The translations under genes and the position numbers were made by a program. Shown here piece after piece: positions 38,691 to 48,700 of a stretch of DNA of 64,000 bases. The notes under the pieces were generated by a model, which had not been told where the DNA came from, ran no database searches, and was given only the letters and a program-made list of their open reading frames with translations. Each line of letters starts with the position of its first letter. Position 1 is the stretch's first letter. Source of the stretch: Numida meleagris (taxonomy: Eukaryota; Chordata; Aves; Galliformes; Numididae); assembly GCF_002078875.1 (NCBI RefSeq), contig NC_034421.1:13991701-14055700 (forward strand). The letters run 5' to 3'.

Positions 38691-41400
38691 CGCATTTTTT
38701 GTAGGAGACTGTTTCTGCTTTGAGCTGTAGCTCTGCAGTGCAGCAGCAGCTGGCTTTCCTGCATCCCGTTCTGACAGCGTGCTCGTTTTGATGTCTGTTC
38801 CCCTGTCCAGCGAGCCACCTATTCCTGCCTTGGGGAGAGCGCTTCTGTGCACAAGAGCGTGATGTCCTGCTGGGTACTTTGCTGGTGCGCAGACATTTAC
38901 AGACAGTCCTTACCTCAAAGTGCACACTCTCCGGGTCTGCTAGCTCCTCTTGCCCAGGCTGAAACAACGATGCAGTACCACTGCACCCGCTGCTGCTCTG
39001 CGCTCCCCCGGCAGCTGCATTAACTGGCAGGTGAGAGGCACGCTGGGTGTGCCCTCTTGTCCTTGGTCCCAGGGGGACCTCGGCTCTGTCCGAGGGAACT
39101 GAGGACAGATGAGGAGGGTGTGTGTGCTGGCAGTCTGCACCTTCATTCGCAGGATAAGTTTCCTGTTCCAATCCTGTGCCTCATCCGTGTGCATGGATGC
39201 ATCACAGAAGAGCAGGGGTTATGGCTGCAGGGATGTCAGCTGCTTCTAGATGTCCCTGGCCAGGTCTGTTGGGTTTGCTCTGACAACACAGCCTCTTCAG
39301 CTGTAGCCTGATGGCAAGAAAACAGAGCTCTGCAGGCAGGTGTTTGGTCCGGACTTTCCTTAGCAGGCAAACACAGGAGCTGCCAGCAGCTAGCAGTTTT
39401 CTTAAGGACATCACAAGAGGAGGCAGCGTTAAGAGGAGGCACTGCTGCCAAAAGCTGATGATACATTTCCTTCATCCCAATGGCAGAATGTCCCCCTGCC
39501 ACTGTCTGCTCCCTCTGGCTCTGGGTGGGACATGGCTGGCTGCAGAAACTGGAACAGAGCTTTGTTTCTTAACGATCAGTGCTTACCACCCCTGTACACT
39601 GTACACTATTTTTTTTTTCAACATCAATGCCTGAGTATTTCTCTCCACTCCAGGTTCGAGTAAGGCTGGATTGTGATCCATTCAGTGGGTGAATGCTCTT
39701 GGTAATGTATCTCCCTTCAGCGTTAAGGCAGAGTGGTGGAAAGCCATCCTGACCTGGTGCGCAGCAGAGCAGGTTTACACTTCAGCTCCTCTCATGTTTC
39801 CACTGGAGTAATTCAAGGATATTCCCCCTGCTTCCTCCCGTGCCTGCATAGTTTTAGTTCACTAACAGCTGAGAGAAACGGTATTTTTTTTTATATTGTG
39901 GAAATAATGTTCCTAATATCCTGGCTTTTAACATTTTTATGTAAGGCAAAACAGCTCACGATGGTTCTAATCCTGGCTGTCCTTTGGGATCAAGTGACCT
40001 GAAAGCCCCAAGGACAGCACAAAGCAGCGAATGTGACCTTCCTGTTGGGGACCTGCCAAACACGTTAGGCGTTCCAGCACGAGGTCTGAGACTGAGCACT
40101 GATACTGACGCCAGGGATGGTGAGATATCAGAGGGACAAACATTCTGCACAATCCCTAGAGCCCGGATCTCGTGGACTGAGGGCCTTGAGTAGCCCAGCT
40201 GGGAATGAAGGGCTCTCAGTGAGTGTCATTCTCCAGTGCCATGCAGGGCAGGTGCCTGAACTGCCTTACTGTTTAGTACTCGGCGTCCTCCTTGCCCATG
40301 ATGGTGCCTGAGCCTGTTGAGTTCCTTCTGCTGGATTTGTGCCATGTCTCTCCTCTTCCTTTCCAGCCACTGATGTGAAATAGTCTTCCCCCACCCTTTT
40401 CTGATGCTGCGCAGAGACATTACAACAACTTAGCAGACATCCTGCTCAGGAACATTCGACCTTATATCATCTCTAATTACAAGGTGTGATCAGCATCATC
40501 TTCCACAGCAATGCAAACTGGCCCAGTGCTGGCATTTCCTTAGGGAAGAGACTGCTGGTGAGGTTGTGGCACTAATTTACCCTCAGATTCACATCATCTG
40601 TCTCAGTCCTCAGATGAGAAGCAGTAAAAGCTTTCAGGTCTTCTCTGACTCCCACCACACACGCCTTCTAGCAGCGACAAGCAGGCTTTGCCAGCCGTCA
40701 TTCAAAGATGATAATCTTGCTCTTTCTTATACATATATATATATATACTGCATTTTGTCTTCATTATTTATTCCAGCTTATGGTTCCCAGTGCCGGCACA
40801 ACACTTGATCTGCCTCTTCACACAGGCGTGATTTCTGTGAAGGAAAATGTAACTCGCTGCATGTGAAATTCCATCCTAGATGGAAGTTCTGCCTTTGAGA
40901 AATACTTTCCTTTCCCAACCAGCATAGCATGGGACGATGCTGAAAGGAAATCTCAGTAATTACACTGCACCGAAGGCTCTGTTTGTGGTTTGGGGAGGTT
41001 AATCCCTGATCCTTAGGCTGGGCTGTGCCTTGTTCTGCTGGCACATGTGAATGTATCATCAGTCCCAAAGAAAACAAGCATTGCACGTATGGATAACCCA
41101 TATGTTAACTTGCAGCAGTTAACTGAGCAGGTTCTGGGAAGCATTTGGAGCACCCAGGCAGCGCTGGGTGAGGATGTCAGGGCGAGGACCATGGCTTGAC
41201 ACAGCACATCGGGGCCGTGGCTCCCAGCCCAGCGCTCTGTGCTTCCTCATGCATTTTCAGTGACTGCGGGGAACAAAAGCCTCATCAAAACGAGCCCTCC
41301 CAAGGGGCTTTGCATGGTGTGGCACCGAGGCAGCAGATGAGCTCCAGCCCAGTCGCTGGGACCATCGAGGCGGGGACACGCAGGGCAGGATCTGCTCTCA
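38691..41400. other. PIGQ-RAB40C intergenic region
   Basis: No gene recognised. It contains a short TA microsatellite at about 40729-40746 and T runs near 39609. Open frames are short and lack family features. Confidence 0.5.
40729..40746. repeat. (TA)n microsatellite
   Basis: About eight TA units after an acata start. Short and probably of no consequence. Confidence 0.7.
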
Positions 41401-42030
41401 TCTCCAGGCCCTGGCTTGTCCCCACTTCTGACAGCGCCCGAACAAAGGCAGCGAGCGCTGCGGGCTCTGGGGAACGTGCTCGGCCTGTACAGATGGAACC
41501 GGGTGTGGACAGTCATGGCTCCAGGCGGGCACACAGGGTGGGGTTTGGTGCCCACGGCTCCTCAGTGGGCCGAGGACTGACGCATTCATCGCTCCAGCCC
41601 CTCTTGCAGGTTCCGCCACTCGTAGGATGACCACATTCCCAGCGGAGGAGCCCACGATGGGAGCGGCCCCTGCCCTGACCGAGCCCACCGCCACGGCTCC
41701 CAGGCCCCGAGCCCCTTCCCGGGGTGCCGAAGGGGTGAGGGCAGCCCCCCACAAACCCATCCCGTGCTCTCTGGGATCTGGGGACACGTGCGAGCGTTAC
41801 CCCGTGCAGGACCGGGCTGTTCTCCGTGCCTTGCTTCCTGTTAGTGACTGTCACAGCCAGGCAGGAGCATCTCCACTGCCGTGTTTGTTTGGAAATGACC
41901 CACGGCAGCAGATGGGATCTGGGGTACGCCCGGGCCCCACGGCGGGGCCAGGCACCGCTTCGCGATCCGGCCCAGTCTGAGCCCGAAGAACCCGCGGGCT
42001 CCGAACGCCGCCACCCCTCCCAGCCTCGCA

Positions 42031-42042
42031 TTCCCATCATGC
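42031..42042 (+). promoter_or_regulatory. ZNF143-like half site
   Basis: TTCCCATCATGC resembles the TTCCCAGCATGC core of the ZNF143/THAP11 promoter motif with one mismatch. Confidence 0.35.
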
Positions 42043-42087
42043 TTCGCTCCGGCGCTGCCCCGCGAGGCCGCGCCCGCCCCGCGCAAA

Positions 42088-42106
42088 GCACGCCGGGACC
42101 TGTAGT
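42088..42106 (-). promoter_or_regulatory. ZNF143/THAP11-type site
   Basis: The + strand reads GCACGCCGGGACCTGTAGT, close to the reverse complement of ACTACAATTCCCAGCATGC. The ACTACA end and the CCGGGA core are kept. It is inverted relative to the partner about 50 bases upstream. Confidence 0.5.
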
Positions 42107-42167
42107 TTGCGGCCGCCTCGGCCCGCCCCGCCCTATCAGAGGCGGGTCTGGGCGGGGCGACGCGTGA

Positions 42168-42174
42168 TGACGTA
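42168..42174 (+). promoter_or_regulatory. CRE/ATF-like site
   Basis: TGACGTA inside gtgatgacgtatc. A half-to-near-full cAMP response element with a usable core. Confidence 0.4.
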
Positions 42175-42181
42175 TCTCTCA

Positions 42182-42188
42182 GCCAATA
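42182..42188 (+). promoter_or_regulatory. CCAAT box (NF-Y-like)
   Basis: GCCAATA lies about ten bases after the CRE-like site and near several GGGCGG GC boxes (about 42141-42158). This is a common TATA-less promoter arrangement. Confidence 0.5.
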
Positions 42189-42300
42189 GCGCGCCGGGAG
42201 CCGAGGGCGGGGCTCGGGCAGCGCCTCTCCCGGAGCCGAGCGGGTGCTGCGCGACGGCGCCAGGCGGAGGCTGCGGCCGTGGTGGCGGTGGCCCGGCCCG

Positions 42301-42490
42301 NNNNNNNNNNNNNNNNNNNNNNNNNNNNNNNNNNNNNNNNNNNNNNNNNNNNNNNNNNNNNNNNNNNNNNNNNNNNNNNNNNNNNNNNNNNNNNNNNNNN
42401 NNNNNNNNNNNNNNNNNNNNNNNNNNNNNNNNNNNNNNNNNNNNNNNNNNNNNNNNNNNNNNNNNNNNNNNNNNNNNNNNNNNNNNNNNN
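42301..42490. other. Assembly gap (190 N) in the RAB40C 5' region
   Basis: The run of N lies in extremely GC-rich sequence, probably a sequencing drop-out. It may hide part of the 5' untranslated exon or a start site. A cctcccccgcag stretch ending at 42519 resembles a splice acceptor, so a separate 5' exon is possible. Confidence 0.95.
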
Positions 42491-42541
42491 GGGCTGAGCG
42501 CCGCTCTCCTCCCCCGCAGGTCCCGCACCGCTCCGCAGGAG

Positions 42542-42568
42542 ATGGGCCGCGGGAGGGCGGAGCGCTGA
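42542..42568 (+). CDS. Short upstream ORF on the RAB40C leader (uORF1)
   Basis: ATG at 42542 opens eight codons (MGRGRAER) and stops at TGA 42566-42568, 66 bases before the main start. It is present on the messenger only if transcription starts upstream or the leader includes this segment. Confidence 0.4.
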   Translation: MGRGRAER

Positions 42569-42615
42569 GCCCCGCGGGCGGACGCGAGGCGGCCCTCGGC
42601 CCGGCGGTGCCTGGA

Positions 42616-42780
42616 ATGCGGCTGAGGAGCGAGGATGGGCACGCAGGGCAGCCCGGTGAAGAGCTACGATTACCTCCTCAAGTTCCTGCTGGTGGGGGAC
42701 AGCGACGTGGGCAAGGGAGAGATCCTGGAGAGCCTCCAGGACGGCGCCTCCGAGTCCCCGTACGCCTACAGCAACGGTAA
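42616..42780 (+). CDS. Upstream ORF overlapping the RAB40C start (uORF2)
   Basis: ATG at 42616 lies 19 bases before the RAB40C ATG, in another frame. It has G at -3 and C at +4, a moderate context; the main ATG has A at -3 and G at +4, a strong one. On the spliced messenger the frame crosses the exon 1-2 junction and stops at TGA three codons into exon 2, giving about 55 residues. On unspliced DNA it stops at TAA 42778-42780. The protein itself is Arg/Gly/Pro-rich and looks non-functional. Its likely role, if any, is to reduce main-frame translation. Confidence 0.35.
   Translation: MRLRSEDGHAGQPGEELRLPPQVPAGGGQRRGQGRDPGEPPGRRLRVPVRLQQR
42635..42776 (+). CDS. RAB40C: RAB40C coding exon 1
   Basis: Codes [20 protein letters not shown], then the P-loop [18 protein letters not shown] and SESPYAYSN, ending one base into a Gly codon before gtaagg. 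The start codon has a strong context (gaggATGG). Confidence 0.95.
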
Positions 42781-45700
42781 GGGCGAGGCGCCGCGGGGGG
42801 ACGGCCCCGGCTCTCCTCGGGCCGCGGGGGCTGCGGGGGGTTCGCCCCGGGGGGCGGCGGAGCTCGGTGTCACCGCTCGGTGCCGTCCCCGCGGCTCTGC
42901 CCCCGCTCCCACCCGCGTTGCTCCCGTCGGCGCTGCGGGCTGAGCCGCGCTGGAAGGAAGCGGGTCCGTAACAAAAGAACGGGGAGCGTTATTTTGCAGA
43001 GCGGCGCTGCTAGGGCTCGCTGTGTACACGCTGCTGGGAGCACGGCTTCGTTTGTCTGCCTCCTGCGAACGTCGAGGTGTGCGATGGAGCCCATGAGCAG
43101 CCTATTAACTATAGTGTCACAAGACCGTGATTAAAAGCCGAGGAGTGGCACTGTGCTATTTCCTGCATCCCTGCGCTGCAGTTAAAGCATAGCACAGCCC
43201 GGCGGGGTGCGGGTCCTGGAGTGGCGTTCAATCTGTCATCCTTCTCTCTGGCCTCAGTGCAAAATAACAGCCCCAGGGGCTCGGTAGAAGCGATACGACA
43301 CAGATCCTTCGCCATCCCCGCGGCTGACCCGGCAGTTGGAGCAGTTGGTGCTTGGTTTTCTCAGCGAATGGGAGCCTGAGAGAACCGGGTACTTCTCAGG
43401 GCTTGGAAATGAAGCAGGCCTCAGTGTAAGGGCACGGTGACTCGGTCCTCAGAGCTGCCACCAGCGCCGCAGCAGTGATGGAAGCGCACACCTGCCCCGC
43501 AGATACCTCCGAGGAGGCAGTGACTCAGAGCACAGGAGGGCCGTGAAATTAGAATAGCAAATTCTGGAACCAGAAGGCTGTGGTACTGCTCATCTGTGGC
43601 GATGTGTGGCTGCGGTTTGCTTTTAAGCTTCCCCAGAGAGAGTTCCCATCCCTAAAGAGCCCCATCGTGGGAGCAGTGGAGCTGCTCCCTGGGACTGAGG
43701 CTTACTGAGCAGGGCAGACCGAAGGCTGGAACGGGGCTGTGTGAAGTGGGCTGTCAGCATTGGGGTCGTCTTCTAATACAGATGTTTTTGGCTGTTGTTC
43801 AGATGCTGGCGATGCAGGAGTAATAAGGGCGGTTGGGAAGTGAGCGTGTGGACGTTCTTTGATCCATGTGTGGAACCCAACCCCTGTGACTTAGCTATGG
43901 CTGGGGAGGGTTCGTCGCTGTACCCACTGCTTTATAGCAGCAAAGTAACACCATCTCTTTCTTGAAAAAAGAAATCTCAGTGAGCTAATGTTTTCAGAAC
44001 CTTCCTTCCTCTTCTGTATGCAATTGAGCCCGTTCCTAATCAGGGAATTGGGTCACGTGCTGTTGGTTTTTGTTGTTGTGTTGTTTTTGTTTTTTTTTAC
44101 ACTAGTATATGCTTTGATAGTCTCTGCTTCTGTTGCTTCTGCTGTGCCTTTTGAGTGATCGGATGGGGCAGCTTTGAAATCGAAATGAGTTTGATACCAG
44201 TGCTATCCCTTGTCAATCGGATGACCTCAGTCTTGGAGTGCTGGGGATGCATGTACAGAAGGGGCAAGCTTCTGTGGCGTGCTGCAGCCATGCCCCATGG
44301 AGCAGCCCTCGGTGTGAAGGCACTAGGTGTTAGTGCTCGGCCTCCTTCACGACATCTGCCTGATGCTGTCCCAGCACCACAGTGGCAGCGTTATGGAAGG
44401 GCTCTCTTTGTAAGCTTCGTTCTTGTGAGTGGGTCCTCCTCCTTCCCTCCCAGACCACCCCTTCCCCCCCCACGTCCCCATCCTAATCTGAAAAACCACT
44501 GTATCACCCACAACGTGTTTCTTCTGTCCCAGAGGCAAAACTTGGCAGGATCAGTGTGAAATGAAGCGTGCTTAGGGTTGATCCTGCGACTGGGGCATGT
44601 TCTATCTGCATCTACTCGGTGAGGTCTGAGGAGCCGCTGCTTGCTCCTGGAAGCCTGGAATGCTGTGATGTGAATTTTTAAAGCATCATAGTTCTTTCTG
44701 CCTGTTCTCATTTAGGATCCCAGGAGCAGAGTGTCACTTCTCAGTATAGCCCTGTGCTGCATCAGACCCTCAATGCACAGCTTCTGGAGGCTTAAAGATA
44801 ACTGTTTGGAACAGAGGCTTGAGGTCCAGCTGCCACCTCAGTTTCTTACGAGGTTGATGCTGAAGCTGCTGGGACTTTGGGTCACGGGGAGCACCAGGCC
44901 AACCGTGCTCCCTGCAAAGAGTGGATCTGTCCCTGGGGAGCAATACTTGTGCCACGCAGCTGGATGTTACCATCCCCAGGCTGGGAGGGTTTGTAACTCA
45001 GGTGGAGTTAAACTTGCCTTTCCCTTGGGCAGCTCCAAAAGGCCTGAAGTCAGCATTCATACTGCTCTTTGGGGGAGAACGTTACAGTTCTTTCTTCTGA
45101 ACTTCTGCTGTCATCCTTTGCAGCTTTCTCCCTCAAACTTCCCGAAGCTGCCCCTGTGCAGCCTGGTGCTCATCGCAGCAGGACCCGTCGCCCGGTGAGC
45201 GCTGTGTCACAGCCTTTCTGGCACAGCTCGCTGTTAGCGTGCTTACCCCAGAGCAATCCTGCCGAGCTCGTTGGGTGGCTTGCTGCAGGAGGCAGCAGCG
45301 TGACTCACGTGGAGTTGCTGCCATTTGCTTCCATGGCTTCCATGGGTGCCATGCAGCAGGAAGAGGCCAGGGCGGGCTCTGCTGCTTGGATATGGATGCC
45401 TCACATCCTTGTGCGGCCGCACGCTGCTTTGGGAGCAGGCTGCCCCTCACCTGCTGCTGTTCCCATAGGAAAGCTGAAATGTGTGCTCAGGACGGAGTGG
45501 AGTATGTTTCTGAACAGATGGCTTTGATTGGAAGGGGGATTGGTAGATTTTGTTTCACTCAGTTCGTATTAAGCTATCCTTATGGCTTCCTTACATGTGC
45601 TCTGCTCTCAGGCACCTCATGGGAGCAGCACTGATGGCACCGTCCTGCTGTGACCCCCCCCTCTGCAGTGTGACTGCACTCCTTGTTTCCACCTTATCCC

Positions 45701-48700
45701 TGTGTCTTTATTAAGTGCAATTCTTTGCTGCCCTGTTACCCAGAGATAACATTGTTTCCCTCAGTGGCCACCTCCTTGGTCATGCTCTCCTCTCCTGCTC
45801 TTTGTGCAGTTGTCTGAATTCGGAGCTCCCGGTGCTGTTGTCTCAAACCTTTCTCTCCAGCAGTTGCACCCCGACCCTCAGCCACCGCTGTGTGACCAGG
45901 AACATCACCCGGGGGCTGCTGCAAACATCTGTTCCACCTGTGCAGCTGTGGGAGGGCAGGACTGCACATCCTGGGCAGCAGCTCGCCTTCCCCTCCTGAA
46001 CACATGGCAATCAGTGCTGGCTGTGCCTGTGCTGGGTGAGAGCTCCGGCTGGGGCAGTGCTGCTGCAACCATGTCTCTGTAGTAACTGGAATCATGGTTT
46101 ATTTTGAGGTTTTAGCACTGTGATGGGAGTTGGGTTGAGGCAAAATGTTCTAAATGGAGACTTGCTCTCATCTTCCTGTGGGATCAGCCTGCAGGGAAAG
46201 CTTCAGCTCAGCTGTGCTGCTGGAAATCTCTTCCAGCTACAGAAGAGTGGGGAGCGTGTGTCAGCCAGGTCAGCGTGTCAGCCAGCACTTGCAGCAGTGT
46301 CCTTCAGGGATGGTTCTTTCCATGTCATCAGGGATGCAAAGCTGATCTTCTCAGAGCGGGCTGTGGCTTGGAAACAATTCCAGCATCTCTTGTTTCTCTC
46401 TCCTTTGTTTCTTTTCATTTGTGTAATAAGAATGATTCTGAATGTTGATCCTCAGTCTCTCCTTAATGTGGGAATACCTAGCCGTGCCTTACAGAGCCCA
46501 AATGGGCCCAAACCCCCTGGCCCCAAGTCCCAGGCAAGTCTGGATGTCTTATCAAGTCAGGATGGGGGATGCACGGTGCGTTGGGTGATTTGTGTGTGTC
46601 TCCTCCCAGGTGTGTGCTTCTGCAGGGGGAGCTGGGCACTTCCCACCCCCGTGTAAGAGCTTTGCTTTTGGGGGGCTCTGTGTCTGAGCCTCGAGCCCCC
46701 GGAGTGACATGAACTGAGCACTATGAATCTGGAACGGCTAGAACGCTCTTCCAATGGATTGAGTTAAAAGTTTCTCTTTATTATTTTTTTTTTAGTTTTT
46801 TTTTTAAAAAGCGAATCTATTCCATTTTTCCGGATTGTGAGATGAGTCCGCTTCTGGTGGTGCGTTTTTTTTTTTTTCCTATCTAAACCACGTAGGAAAG
46901 CCCACATAAAATGTCTCCTCCTTCTCTGCCCCATCTCCCTCAGCTTTAGTTTCCAGCTGTTCCCTGGCACGCTCTCCTCAGCAGCTCCTTCCCTCCCTCC
47001 CTCCCTCTCTCTGGAGAGCAGAGCATCTCCCTGTGCACTCACGAGCAGCTACACTATGAGCTCAGCTTTCGGAGCCGAGGATTTACAGCCTTGCTTTGCT
47101 CTCACTTTCTTGCCCTCTGACAGCCCAGGCCTGTCGCCTGGCGAGCAGCGCGCTGCGTTCTGCTGTACCGCTTCCCGTTTGATTTGGGGCTGAGGAGGAG
47201 GAAGGAAGCCCTGATGTGAGATCTCAGCCCGCCCGCGCTGTTCTGCTGGAAGCCCCATTCCCTGGGCAGCGTCAGAGGTCTGCGTGCTCCTGCAGGAGCT
47301 GCGATAACAGTAAGGATGCAGCAGTGGTTCTGAGACTGAGCTTGCTCGTGTGGGGCTCCTGCTGACGGAGAGCACTCGCTTGCACGTGGCTGTACCCTTC
47401 TGGACTTGTTTTCTCCCTCGTATGGGGACGCCAGGCAGCAGTGCTGCAGTGGGGCTGTTCAACAGGAGGAACCTGGAGCAGACGTGCAGCGTGCTGCACC
47501 TCGGGCACAGGCTTCAGAGCAAGGTGTCTGTGTACAGTGTCAGGAGGTGCCCACGGTAAGCACTGGAAGGGCAGTGTGGTGAAGGTATTTTACACAGTCA
47601 CTTAGCCCTTTTCGAATGTGTTTTTTTGGTCTCCGAGTGCATCTTGGTGTTTGTATGGTGACCCAGCAACAATGCCAATTGTACGTGGCCCTGCCATGCA
47701 TCCTCACAGGCTGCCTTTGTTTCTGGGTGCAGCTGTATCGTTTTTATGGACATCAGAACTGCCAAGGATGAAGAAACTCTTTTGTTTGTAGTAGCTTCTG
47801 TGCATAAATTCAATCTTGATGTTCTCATAAAGAACAAATCCACTTAACATTCCCAGTTCTGGACTGACTTGTGGCTGTTTCAGCAGCTTGCTGGGTGCCC
47901 ACCGAAATGGCTGGGGCTCCAGGAACAGATTTGCTTCTGGCTCTAAGTACAGATTCCAGATGCAGATGTCATCCAGAGCGTGGAACAGTTCCTCTGTGGG
48001 CACCCGGTGCTGCCAAAGCACAGCTGGGACGTGGAGCAGCAGCTGGCGGGCGAGGCGCTCGGCAGGGCTGGGCTTCCTGCAGGGGAAGAATGCACATTTT
48101 GCTTTGGGCCAGCTATAAACAATTAATTTCTGGCCCGAGGTGCCCACTTACGAGCCGGTAGCGGGATGCCTGGGAACAAACTGCGGCGAGAAGCGTTCTT
48201 GTGACTCTCCCGTCTAAATCTCGGCTGTGACGCGCTCAGAGCCGAGTCGCTTCGCATCGGGTTGTGCAGCAGGAATGGGGTTTGGGTTGCTGCTGTGAGG
48301 AGGAGATGACGAAGGCTGGAGCGGGTGGCCCCTGTGCCCTGCGTGGAGCAGCGCTGGTCTGTGGATGCTCGCTGGGGGCAGACACCTCTGGTGCTTGTTC
48401 TGAAGGCAGCTTCCTGTTACGCTGCGCTGCAGCACGGCGGTGGGAGCGCTGCTCTGTGGCTTTCTGCTCCAGCCCTGCAAGCACCAGCCAGGGCTGTTGT
48501 GCAGCGCTGCTGTTCAGGAGCTTCATCACCGTGCTGACAGCAGCAAAGCGATGCTGCGAGGTGCCGGAGTGCCAACAGGCACAGACCCGGGGTGAAGCCA
48601 TCTTTGTTCTAAGCCATATGTTTTGTTGACCCCCGCTGCTGGTGAAGATAATTTGTTATTTGTCTATCGAAGGAGTAGGTAATTGAATGCATGACTCAAG

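Larger units (their letters stand above)
41900..42960 (+). promoter_or_regulatory. RAB40C: CpG island and promoter of RAB40C
   Basis: Very high GC and CpG density from about 41.9 kb to 43.0 kb, spanning the first coding exon and interrupted by a gap. A cluster of promoter motifs lies at 42030-42190. The start site probably lies between about 42190 and 42300 or inside the gap. Confidence 0.75.

Noticed and set aside
48236..48601. Minus-strand open frame with CAG/GCT-rich coding-like codons next to the 48 kb candidate
   Set aside because: No donor in the right phase joins it to the 48180 acceptor. CAG/CTG-rich GC DNA imitates coding bias.
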